The notes under the pieces: model-generated
Told to the model about the DNA's origin: nothing
What the model saw: only the letters and a program-made list of their open reading frames with translations
The model's database searches: none
Shown: piece by piece, positions 1 through 12,700 of the stretch
How positions within the stretch are numbered: the first letter of the stretch is position 1
How the letters are laid out: each line of letters begins with the position of its first letter
Program-made: the position numbers and the translations under genes
NCBI GenBank assembly: GCA_025617745.1
Contig: CM046863.1
Span: forward strand, 11,088,773 to 11,152,772
Reading direction: 5' to 3'
DNA: 64,000 bases
From: Heliocidaris erythrogramma
Lineage: Eukaryota; Echinodermata; Echinoidea; Camarodonta; Echinometridae

Positions 1-696
1 ACATGTACATGTAAGAGCTCTTTTGTCTTTCAGTTACTTAGTGGGTGGTAAATGCCACCCATGGCCAGCTGCAAGGATAGCGCTGGGGGGGATATCTGGC
101 AAAACGGGTTCCCCTGCCAGCCTCTGATACTAAATATGCCCAGGATTTTGTAATGTCGATGTACATAGACAGAAAGTGAAATGTCTCCAAAACTAGCGGT
201 ATACATGTACGTCATGAGCATAAGTGTCAAGACAAAAGACATAGAAACTATGCAACAGTTGACTGAGGCATGCTCAAGACACATCCTGTGCAATGCAATA
301 TGAGAGTGAGTTAACCCGTTGACTACTGAATTCTTTCGTTCCCATAGGCTTAATACAGGGACCACCCGGTCCCAGTAAACAATGGGTTAACGCACTACTA
401 CATGTGTACATGTACATTACAGTTAGGAGGCTATACGAATATGGTAATGCGTAGTGACTGAGTAGACATCAATGTATTATGTAGTTTACAGTATGCAACA
501 ATCCCATATTACCCTCTACTACCATTCTTTGATTTAGGGGTTCAATGAAAATGCTTCAAACGCGGGGTATTTTACAATCTCTGTTTTCCTTGTTTTTATC
601 TAAAATTGGGGATTACTTCCAGGAAAGATTGTCCTGTTTCTCCCAAACACCCTGGCCCTGACACGTGACCTTTCATCTATCTCTCTCTCTCTTTAG
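1..696 (+). other. Intron of the TBC gene (5' part of gene lies outside window)
   Basis: No exon is visible before the acceptor at 695-696. The stretch is ordinary AT-rich intron with ACATGTACATGT words and one small repeat at 311-391. The pyrimidine run at 680-692 precedes the AG. Confidence 0.6.
311..391. repeat. Short interspersed repeat with GTTAACCC ends, copy 1
   Basis: Starts with GTTAACCC and ends with GGGTTAAC. Much of the interior (a CCCATAGGCTTAATACAG block) is shared with 13458-13538, so this is a short repeat of about 80 bp with inverted ends. Confidence 0.55.
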
Positions 697-772
697 GTGT
701 GTTGATCTGCGTGTCAGAAAAGATAAGGAAACAACGGGTGTGGGGTATTATCAGAGACTACAGAACAGTAAG
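697..772 (+). CDS. TBC1D2B: TBC gene exon a
   Basis: Acceptor CTTTAG before 697, donor GTAAGA at 773. Enters with one base of a split codon, leaves in phase 0. Encodes the stretch ending YYQRLQNSK, which fits the segment just before the TBC arginine-finger helix. Confidence 0.75.
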
Positions 773-3700
773 GTAAGACTTAGATCCCTGTTACACCGGA
801 ATCCTAAGGAGTATTGGGGCGCCCAGAGACTGGTCTCGGGTAGGTTTCAAATCCGGTGTAAGCGCACGAAACCTACCCGAGACCACTTCTGAGCAAACCA
901 GTCCCGGACAACCTAGTGATGTGGTACGAGACTTCTTAGGATCCGGTGTAAACGCTAACCTACCCGAGACTGGTTTGTGCTCTGCTAGCACGTGTGGAAT
1001 GATTGCGTCATCGCAAACACAACGCGCGCTAAATACAGTCCGCCCAAGTACTAAACGTCCACAAACAAAGTATCACTCAAAACCTGTCTCGGGTAAATTT
1101 GCGTAAGTCGGTGTAAACACACAATAGGTCATCTTAAATTCACTTACATGTATTTGTGGGTTCTCATGGGGAATTTGACACCATCCAGGTATTTACATAA
1201 CAAATAACAGTTGTTGTCAATCAAAGAGAATGGACTTTACTTTTAAGACCAACAGGCCTTGTTAAATGCACTGCACAAACCACCCACCACTGCATAAGGA
1301 AATCTCATAAATTTCCCTCACCCTCCCTCAAGATTTGAAGGCAAACTCAAGGAATTTCTGTTGGGACAGAGAGTTTTGCTGCCTGGTGAACCTACATGTA
1401 TACCCGCATTAATTGGTGATTCAACCAAATCTGGTGTCAGCAAATTATGACGCAATGCACAAATTGAAACTGACGACTGTCTGGCTTTAACATGCGTTTA
1501 TTTATTTATTCAAAAAATTTTTTATCACTAGTTATTTATGTCTTTTAAAAGATATGAAGGTTTTTCTACTTTCTAGGAATGTGCAGGAGACCATATGCAG
1601 CAGGCTTGGGTGTCCGCACTCAAAGCCACTTGCAAACTCAATATTTGCTCACCAACTGTCTCCATCAGACTCAACATGACTTTCAGAATCATCTTTTAAT
1701 CATTGAGCTGATCATTTGTATTTAATTCATTATTTACATACATTTGTGTATTTGTTTTGTTTATTGTATTACAGGTGTATATTGTTTATTCCTATATATT
1801 ATTTGTTTCTTTATTCTTTATTTGTTAATGTTTATTTCCTGAAACATACCTCAATTAGATGACAAGTTGGGTATAGAAATTTATTTCTATCTCGTTTTCT
1901 TTCTTTTTTCAGAGCTTCAAGTCGAGTCCAGCAACAAAGCAAATAGAGCTAGACTTGTTGAGAACACTGCCTACCAATAGACACTATGAGAAGATGGAAT
2001 CCCAAGGAGTAAGTTAAAAATAGAGAGTGTTCGAGAGATAGAGAGAGAGAGAAAGAGAGAGCTTGATCTATTGAAAACACTGCCTACAAACAGACACTAT
2101 GAGAAGATGGAATCTCAAGGAGTAAGTTAGAGATGGAGAGTGTTCAAGAGATAGAGAGAGAGAGAGAAAGAGAGAGCTTGATCTATTGAAAACACTGCCT
2201 ACAAACAGACACTATGAGAAGATGGAATCTCAAGGAGTAAGTTAGAGATGGAGAGTGTTCAAGAGATAGAGAGAGAGAGAGAAAGAGAGAGCTTGATCTA
2301 TTGAAAACACTGCCTACAAACAGACACTATGAGAAGATGGAATCTCAAGGAGTAAGTTAGAGATGGAGAGTGTTCAAGAGATAGAGAGAGAGAGAAAGAG
2401 AGAGCTTGATCTATTGAAAACACTGCCTACAAACAGACACTATGAGAAAATGGAATCTCAAGGAGTAAGTTAGAGATGGAGAGTGTTCAAGAGATAGAGA
2501 GAGAGAGAAAGAGAGAGCTTGATCTATTGAAAACACTGCCTACAAACAGACACTATGAGAAGATGGAATCCCAAGGAGTAAGTTAGAGATGGAGAGTGTT
2601 CAAGAGATAGAGAGAGAGAGAAAGAGAGAGCTTGATCTATTGAAAACACTGCCTACAAACAGACACTATGAGAAGATGGAATCTCAAGGAGTAAGTTAGA
2701 GATGGAGAGTGTTCAAGAGATAGAGAGAGAGAGAGAAAGAGAGAGCTTGATCTATTGAAAACACTGCCTACAAACAGACACTATGAGAAGATGGAATCTC
2801 AAGGAGTAAGTTAGAGATGGAGAGTGTTCAAGAGATAGAGAGAGGGAGAAAGAGAGAGCTTGATCTATTGAAAACACTGCCTACAAACAGACACTATGAG
2901 AAAATGGAATCTCAAGGAGTAAGTTAGAGATGGAGAGTGTTCAAGAGATAGAGAGAGAGAGAAAGAGAGAGCTTGATCTATTGAAAACACTGCTTACAAA
3001 CAGACACTATGAGAAAATGGAATCTCAAGGAGTAAGTTAGAGATGGAGAGTGTTCAAGAGATAGAGAGAGAGAGAGAAAGAGAGAGCTTGATCTATTGAA
3101 AACACTGCCTACAAACAGACACTATGAGAAGATGGAATCTCAAGGAGTAAGTTAGAGATGGAGAGTGTTCAAGAGATAGAGAGAGAGAGAAAGAGAGAGC
3201 TTGATCTATTGAAAACACTGCCTACAAACAGACACTATGAGAAAATGGAATCTCAAGGAGTAAGTTAGAGATGGAGTGTTCAAGAGATAGAGAGAGAGAG
3301 AAAGAGAGAGCTTGATCTATTGAAAACACTGCCTACAAACAGACACTATGAGAAGATGGAATCCCAAGGAGTAAGTTAGAGATGGAGAGTGTTCAAGAGA
3401 TAGAGGGAGAGAGAGAGAGAGCTTGATCTATTGAAAACACTGCCTACAAACAGACACTATGAGAAGATGGAATCTCAAGGAGTAAGTTAGAGATGGAGAG
3501 TGTTCAAGAGATAGAGAGAGAGAGAAAGAGAGAGCTTGATCTATTGAAAACACTGCCTACAAACAGACACTATGAGAAAATGGAATCTCAAGGAGTAAGT
3601 TAGAGATGGAGAGTGTTCAAGAGATAGAGAGAGAGAGAAAGAGAGAGCTTGATCTATTGAAAACACTGCCTACAAACAGACACTATGAGAAAATGGAATC

Positions 3701-6700
3701 TCAAGGAGTAAGTTAGAGATGGAGAGTGTTCAAGAGATAGAGAGAGAGAGAGAAAGAGAGAGCTTGATCTATTGAAAACACTGCCTACAAACAGACACTA
3801 TGAGAAGATGGAATCTCAAGGAGTAAGTTAGAGATGGAGAGTGTTCAAGAGATAGAGAGAGAGAGAGAAAGAGAGAGCTTGATCTATTGAAAACACTGCC
3901 TACAAACAGACACTATGAGAAAATGGAATCTCAAGGAGTAAGTTAGAGATGGAGAGTGTTCAAGAGATAGAGAGAGAGAGAAAGAGAGAGCTTGATCTAT
4001 TGAAAACACTGCCTACAAACAGACACTATGAGAAAATGGAATCTCAAGGAGTAAGTTAGAGATGGAGAGTGTTCAAGAGATAGAGAGAGAGAGAAAGAGA
4101 GAGCTTGATCTATTGAAAACACTGCCTACAAACAGACACTATGAGAAAATGGAATCTCAAGGTGTAAGTTAGAGATGGAGAGTGTTCAAGAGATAGAGAG
4201 AGAGAGAGAAAGAGAGAGCTTGATCTATTGAAAACACTGCCTACAAACAGACACTATGAGAAGATGGAATCCCAAGGAGTAAGTTAGAGATGGAGAGTGT
4301 TCAAGAGATAGAGAGAGAGAGAGAAAGAGAGAGCTTGATCTATTGAAAACACTGCCTACAAACAGACACTATGAGAAAATGGAATCTCAAGGAGTAAGTT
4401 AGAGATGGAGAGTGTTCAAGAGATAGAGAGAGAGAGAAAGAGAGAGCTTGATCTATTGAAAACACTGCCTACAAACAGACACTATGAGAAGATGGAATCC
4501 CAAGGAGTAAGTTAGAGATGGAGAGTGTTCAAGAGATAGAGGGAGAGAGAGAAAGAGAGAGCTTGATCTATTGAAAACACTGCCTACAAACAGACACTAT
4601 GAGAAGATGGAATCTCAAGGAGTAAGTTAGAGATGGAGAGTGTTCAAGAGATAGAGGGAGAGAGAGAAAGAGAGAGCTTGATCTATTGAAAACACTGCCT
4701 ACAAACAGACACTATGAGAAGATGGAATCTCAAGGAGTAAGTTAGAGATGGAGAGTGTTCAAGAGATAGAGAGAGAAAGAGAGAGCTTGATCTATTGAAA
4801 ACACTGCCTACAAACAGACACTATTAGAAAATGGAATCTCAAGGAGTAAGTTAGAGATGGAGAGTTTTCAAGAGATAGAGAGAGAAAGAGAGAGCTTGAT
4901 CTATTGAAAACACTGCCTACAAACAGACACTATGAGAAGATGGAATCTCAAGGAGTAAGTTAGAGATGGAGAGTTTTCAAGAGATAGAGAGAGAGAGAAA
5001 GAGAGAGCTTGATCTATTGAAAACACTGCCTACAAACAGACATTATGAGAAGATGGAATCTCAAGGAGTAAGTTAGAGATGGAGAGTGTTCAAGAGATAG
5101 AGAGAGAGAGAAAGAGAGAGCTTGATCTATTGAAAACACTGCCTACAAACAGACACTATGAGAAGATGGAATCTCAAGGAGTAAGTTAGAGATGGAGAGT
5201 TTTCAAGAGATAGAGAGAGAAAGAGAGAGCTTGATCTATTGAAAACACTGCCTACAAACAGACACTATGAGAAGATGGAATCTCAAGGAGTAAGTTAGAG
5301 ATGGAGAGTTTTCAAGAGATAGAGAGAGAGAGAAAGAGAGAGCTTGATCTATTGAAAACACTGCCTACAAACAGACACTATGAGAAGATGGAATCTCAAG
5401 GAGTAAGTTAGAGATGGAGAGTGTTCAAGAGATAGAGGGAGAGAGAGAAAGAGAGAGCTTGATCTATTGAAAACACTGCCTACAAACAGACACTATGAGA
5501 AGATGGAATCTCAAGGAGTAAGTTAGAGATGGAGAGTGTTCAAGAGATAGAGGGAGAGAGAGAAAGAGAGAGCTTGATCTATTGAAAACACTGCCTACAA
5601 ACAGACACTATGAGAAGATGGAATCTCAAGGAGTAAGTTAGAGATGGAGAGTGTTCAAGAGATAGAGGGAGAGAGAGAAAGAGAGAGCTTGATCTATTGA
5701 AAACACTGCCTACAAACAGACACTATGAGAAGATGGAATCTCAAGGAGTAAGTTAGAGATGGAGAGTGTTCAAGAGATAGAGGGAGAGAGAGAAAGAGAG
5801 AGCTTGATCTATTGAAAACACTGCCTACAAACAGACACTATGAGAAGATGGAATCTCAAGGAGTAAGTTAGAGATGGAGAGTGTTCAAGAGATAGAGGGA
5901 GAGAGAGAAAGAGAGAGCTTGATCTATTGAAAACACTGCCTACAAACAGACACTGAGGAAATGGAATCCCAAGGAGTAAGACAGAACTGGAGAGATACAG
6001 AGTTAAATGTAGAGAGATAGAAGGAGAGTGAGAGAAAGAGATAGTTATAGAAGGCTCTTTTGACAACATTACCTACAAACAGACACTATGAGAAAATGGA
6101 ATCGCAAGGAGTAAATTAGAAAGCAGCGATAAAGAGTGTAGACGGACAGGGAGAGAGACTGGGAGATGAAGACAGAGATAGAGATAGATGAAGACTATTG
6201 GAAAGGTTGAGATAGAGAGAGAGATTGAGGAATTAAAAAATGTGGAAAAAACAGAGCGAAAGATGAAAGAAGCGACAGTGGTGTACCTGTAAAATGGACA
6301 GACTATGTGACATATAGAAAGATAAAGGATTATGTAAAAGATACACAGAATGAGAGATTCATATAAACCGTGGAAATGCAGAAGGCAACAGCATAAAAAA
6401 GCAAAAGTGTAGAAGGAGTGAAAATGAATAAAAGGAAACTAACATAATGATACAAATTGGTTTCTATCTTTTTACTTTCCTTTTTTTTTTCTTCTATCTT
6501 GTTCTATAATGTCCTTCAGATCCCCAAGTTGAGAAGAGTTCTACTTGCATACAGTGTACACAACCCAGCCATTGGATACTGCCAGGTAGAGTGTATGAAA
6601 ACGACTACCTTTGTTCTCTTCCTCCTCTTCATTCTTCTTCTTCTTCTTTATCTTCTTCTTTTTTTCTTCTTCTTCTTCTTTTTTTCTTCTTCTTCTTCTC

Positions 6701-9700
6701 CTTCTCCTTCTCCTTCTCCTTCTCCTTCTTTTTCTTCTTCTTCTTCTTCTTTTTTTTCTTTTTCATCTTCTTTGTCTTTTCATCTTCTTCTTCCTCTTCC
6801 TACTCTTTGTCGCTGTTGTCGTCTTATTCTTCATTTTGACTCCACATGCCGTGGTTTTTAATGTGTTACTTATTCTCAGAAATGTGATTCTACATGTATT
6901 ACAAATGCATTGATTTAGCTGTCTTAAATAAATAATTTATTTAGAAAAACAAAAATATGAAGTAAGCAAAGTGAATGTTTTTAATACAACATTTTACTGG
7001 TTGGTTGCTTTTTTTCAGGGACTGAATCGAGTAGCAGCCATCGCTTTGCTCTATCTAGAAGAAGAAGATGCCTTTTGGTAAGTTCAAGTTCATTAAATTG
7101 ATTTTTCAACGTATTTATTTATCTACTGTAGGTACATGTATTCTAACATTTATACAGTGTGAATGACTCTCTACTTTTGAGGAATAGTTCTCAGGTTTTG
7201 ATATGTTATCATTGGTAGTAATTTTTCAGTGTCCATCTTGATTAAAGCATTCTTTCTTGATATCAAACCTCGCAATTCATTAACCTTCTTTGTAATTCCT
7301 GAAAAAATATATGCTTTTCTTTGTCCAAAGGCCCTACATGCTCTTTGGCTTGATTTTGGCGATTTGGATGGCCTGCACCATTGAAAATGTTAACCATACT
7401 ACCTTATATTGTTTTGTACACAGGTGTCTAATAGCCATTGTGGAGTACATTATGCCCATGGATTATTGCAGTAAGACGTTGATTGGTTTCTCACACAGAT
7501 CAGAGAGTCTTCAGTTATGTTCTTCTATTTCATCATAGTTTCTCTAAACCGAACTATGTTGTATCGTTTTGTACACAGGTGTCTAATAGCCATTGTGGAG
7601 TACATCATGCCTATGGATTATTACAGTAAGACGTTGATTGGTTCCCAGACAGATCAAAGGGTCTTCAGGGAGCTCCTAGCAGAGAAGATTCCAAGACTTC
7701 ATGCTCACTTTGAGGAATACTCGTAAGTAATGCATCGGGGGGGTTTCATCAAGTGTCTTGTCAGTGAATTTTACCGACAAATTTACTCTCAGCCATTCAG
7801 ATGCAAGGATTTCAGTAGCTTATAACAGTTATTGCAACCTGGGCCCTGGGGCCTGGGGCCCATTTCATGAAACTTGCTTTCACTGACAATTTACAATAAC
7901 TGTTATAAGCTACTGAAATCCTTGCATCTGATTGGCTGAGAGCAAATTTGTCGGTAAAAATCACTGACAAGACACTTGATGAAATGCCCCCTGGTGACTA
8001 TATGCTTTCAAGTTAGGGTTATATGATCAGGGTAGTGGCAAGACCCCATGCATATATCCACACTGGACCATTAAGAATGGGAGGGGGGTGGGGCAGATTT
8101 TAGACCAAATTACTTTCCAATGACAGTGTCTTCAGGGAACTTGTAGCAGAGAAGATTCCAACACTTCATGCTCGCTCTGAGGAATACCTGTTGTAAACTT
8201 GGCAGCTAGGGTTTTTATGATGAGGGGAATTGTAAGACCCATAGATATATACATGATAAACCATTTCGAATGCTGGGGGTGGGAGGGGGGAGGCTGTTGG
8301 ACCAAATGAATTTCCAGCAAGTTAGCCCCAATTTTGCCAAAAAGCTAAAAGTCTTTGAAGAAAATGAGGTCTTTGGATGTTGAATTTTTTAGTGAGAGGC
8401 TGAAAAAAGGTCATCAGAATTAAAAATTTGATTTTCCCCACATTCAAAATTTTTGTTGGCAACTTGCCAACACAGTTATACAAAAATCAAGATTTGCTGG
8501 CAGTAAATGTTTAATGTGAGGATGTGACTTCATTGTTCTTTTGATTTAGAATCGACCTATCGCTGGTAACCTTCAACTGGTTTGTGACCTGCTTCTGCGA
8601 TAATATACCAGCAGAGGTGAGTATTGGGTTTGAAGAGGGTGTCACTGTTGATTCATTTAATACATGGATTTTGAGCAACTAAATAAGACACATACATGTA
8701 CATACCCAAACAGCCTTCTCGTAAATACATTGATTCTAAACGGCGTAAGCAAAACTTGAACCAAAACTCTCTGAATTTACCCATTTTTTTTTCAGCCTGT
8801 GTCATGGTTTCTTGCATTACCCTGTTGTGTTTGTTGCCATATATTTGTTGAGGAAATTTCACTAAGCATTAAAAACCTTAAATTGGCATTGTGTTTAAAG
8901 GTTCTAAATCGATGGGTTTTTTTCCCCTTATGAATTGGATTTTTGGAAAACGTTAGACATGAGTCTCCATTTCATAAAACGGGAGCATTTCATCAAGCGT
9001 TTTTACCAACAACTGTTATAAGCTACTGAAATCCTTGCATCTGATTGGCTGAGAGCAAATTTGTCATAGAAATGGGGCACTTTTTATTGATGACAAGTTT
9101 TATGAAACAGGTTCCTGTTCCTGGGAAGGGAAAAGCGAATTCAATCATTATAACGCTCGGATATCTCCTCCCGCTACAACTGTTCATGATGTGCAGTTGG
9201 ACCATTGCATATAGTTTCCCCGTACTCTTTTACAAAGAGAGCAGTCGGTTCTTAATATGCAAAGGGCGGGCCTCTCCTACACGCAGGATTTTCATTCAAA
9301 ATCCTATTCAAGGTACAATTAATTATCTGAATGCATAAAATCTTGGCTTCTGGGTTGTGAACATGTATACATATAATACTACTCCATGTAACTAGGTGTG
9401 CTTATAACCGTGCCTAATCTTAACCAGATTTGAATTCAGATACTAATTTATTTTCACTGAAATTTTTCTTTCTTTCTAAGACCATGCTACGAATTTCGAT
9501 TTCACTTTCAATCTTTTTACTGATTTATTTTTTACTTTTTTCTTTCTTTCTCTTGAAGACCATGCTGCGGATCTGGGACACCTTTATGTCAGAAGGCAAC
9601 AAGGTTCTCTTCAGGTACTCCCTAGCAGCTTTCAAGATCTTTGAGGAGGAACTTCTGAGACAGAATGACTATCTGAGGATCTTTGCTTTCCTACGACGCA

Positions 9701-12700
9701 TGCCAGAGATGCTCACAGATGTACAGAGACTCACACAGGTACGGTACCGTCGTGAAATGTAGGGGCGTTTAAAGTCTGTTAACCAACATTTGCTCTAGCA
9801 ACAGAGAAATGGGGTAAGGATTATGGTTGTGATTTGACTTTCAAGATAAAGTTGAGTTCTGGTCATGAGATTGAATTGTGAAAGGAACCATCGCCAAGCA
9901 ATTGGAAAAGGTTGATTATATATAGCACATAAGAACGGGTGCATGCTGTAAGGTTTTGGAATCACCAAAATGATAAGAAATTGCTTCAGTCCTGCTAAGA
10001 GTCACATGCACTGCACACAGAAATGTGTACATGGGCCTACACACAAATGTTCAGCCTGAACATTTCAGCTGTTTCTTGTTATATTTTGAATGTGAGGGTA
10101 TTTGAAGAGAATTCATTTTAAGGAGACATTTCTACTTTGATAATCTTCCAAACTGACATAAAAGTAACAAGAAAGCTCACAAATTATTTTTTACCTTTCC
10201 CAGAACTCAACATTTCATTTAAGTCCAGTATAGAGGGTTCTCACGGCAGCCATGCTGGAGGACATAACAATAAAAACCTCTGCATCAGACTATGAAATGC
10301 CATTGTTGTCATGGTCCAGTGCACAGGTTTTTATTGATGTGTCCTCCAACATGGCTGCTTCTGGGAACCCTCTACACTGTTAGGTCTTGGGTTGAAGGTA
10401 ATGGTACATTTAACCCCTACCATGCCGTGGGCGGCAAATCCCGCCCAAAAATTTGAGTGTTGAACATTTTGTTTAGGCTCAGAATAGCTTTAAATTTTTT
10501 CCTCATACAGAAACCTGTGCCTTCAATATAATGCCTATTCCTATGCAATATATCTTTGCCCAGTTTGCTCAAGAAAAATCTCATTGAAAGTTAATATTTA
10601 AAAGAGAATGAAACTCACAAAAATTGGCTGATAATCACATGGAAAATTGTCAGCCTGTTCAAAATATCTTGAAAATACTCATATTTGATTACTCAGTAAG
10701 AAGAAAAATCTCTTTAAAGGAGAATTAACCTCAAACAATAAAGACGATAGTGTTCAAAGGTGTTATTTATTCCTACTTGTTAGACTATATGGCTTCGCGT
10801 CAACATATACGAGATCGATACGAATCAAGGTTTTCTGAGCAAAATGTATCATCTGCTAGCAATATGTATCGTCTGCTAGCAGCACATGGGGCTGCCATTT
10901 TGTTTATGTGTACAAGAAGATTTCCTTAATCCAAATGCCCAATTGCCCTTTTCAAAATTAAAAACCCATTTGAGATTAAAAATATAGAATAGATATGTCA
11001 ATTTATTTTTAAACTGAAGATTTCCTTATATATTTCTGTTGAAAATCGACATTCGCTTAATAGAAATCTATTTTCTCGATACTGGACTAATGGGACGGAG
11101 CAAATTAATTCAAATTTTATGGATACTTCTTCCCTGAGCATCTATAGCGGCAAACTATGCATTCACCTGCTTTCGGATAATGGACTTGAAAAGTCAGAAT
11201 GCATGCTGCATATATTATGTTCTGCTCTGTTTGGCAAACCCAAGAAAATAGATTTTTGTTAAGCAAAACCAGACAATTTAAAAGTATCATTATAAAGATT
11301 TAATTTGTATAATACATGTAAACACCCACTTTATATTTTCATCACATATGGGATTTTAGGTAATGAAGAAAATCAATTTAGGTTTTGGATTCAAAATATC
11401 TTCCTGACTGGAACATTTCTCATGTACAACTCCAAATCAGCAAGAAAATGGCAGCCCCCATGAAAATGAGTAGGAGACGATACCGGGTGTTGGAATATCT
11501 TTATTTATACCCTTTTCTGATATATTATTAGAAAATGATTTAGGCCAATAAGTAGGAATATATTACACTTCCAATATAAGTAAATTTGTAATCAGGGGTT
11601 AATTCTCCTTTAAATTTTGCAGATTCCTTGCCAGATTTTATCCCATGGGGGCTGCCATTTTGAGAACATAGTCGTACATGTCAATTTACCTGTACACAAT
11701 GGATATTATGTTGCATTATAATGAATAGCTACAGTGTATTGTACAACTAAAGCCACCAATGCAAAATGGCAGCCATCTTGGTACCCCCATTGTCTCACAC
11801 AGGTGATATCTAAGAGCAGTTGTAGGTCTTTGTCACTTCTTTGAAGAATTGACAAACCTTTTGACCAATCCTGCTTAACAAAAGAAACAGTTGAACCAAA
11901 TATCTTGACACAAATTGGTTATATGACAGGATAAAAGTATCTCCATTTAAATGTACATGACTACAAAAATGGTTTATTATAAGAAAACCCAGTGTCATGC
12001 ATTCCACAGGTGATCATGAGTGTCATGTAGCTAGTGTATAGGTCAGTGGGTATCTCACAAATAGAACTGCTCTGACATTACTTTGTAAAGAAAATGGCAG
12101 CCCCCATGGGATAATGTCTAGCAAGGAAACTGCAACTCTTTGAGACACCGATCTCCTTAAATAATCAAATAGGAGTAATTTCAAGATATTTGTAATAGGC
12201 TGACAATTATCTACATGATTATCGGCTAATGTGTGTTGCCTTTCATTCCCCTTTAACTCTTGAAAGTTCAGTTTTGATAATTGCTCAAAAATCTGTTGGC
12301 ATGGAAGGGGTTAATGTATGTGTGTGATAGTGACTAAGCAGCATGTGTCAAAAAAACCGCCATTAAAACCACTACTTATGAAAAAAAAAATGCATCTGAC
12401 ATTCTGACACTATGAACATGACGGACAAAGAGAGTGGACAAAATAAACAACCCCTCGTTCTACCCTTCACAATGGTTCTGGTAATACAAAGAACATCCCT
12501 TCACTGCTATTACAACACATGTATGTGAAAATATGTAGAACTGGGGAGCGTTGATCATCAAGTGTTTTGTCAGTGATTTTTACCGACAACTGTTTTAAGC
12601 TACTGAAATCCTTGCATCTGATTGGCTGCGAGCAAATTTGTTGGTAAAATTCACTGACAAAACACTTGATGAAACGCTCCCCAGGTGTCACATGCAAATG

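Noticed and set aside
5809..6069. Minus-strand frame across the end of the exon-derived array
   Set aside because: Antisense of the GA-rich repeat; low complexity.
2009..6120. CRISPR-like array
   Set aside because: Units are about 113 bp with no unique spacers, derive from an exon, and lie in a eukaryotic intron.
6457..6913. Long Ser/Phe/Leu-rich open frames in a CTT-rich stretch
   Set aside because: Product of a (CTT)n microsatellite; only the short exon at 6520-6585 is real.
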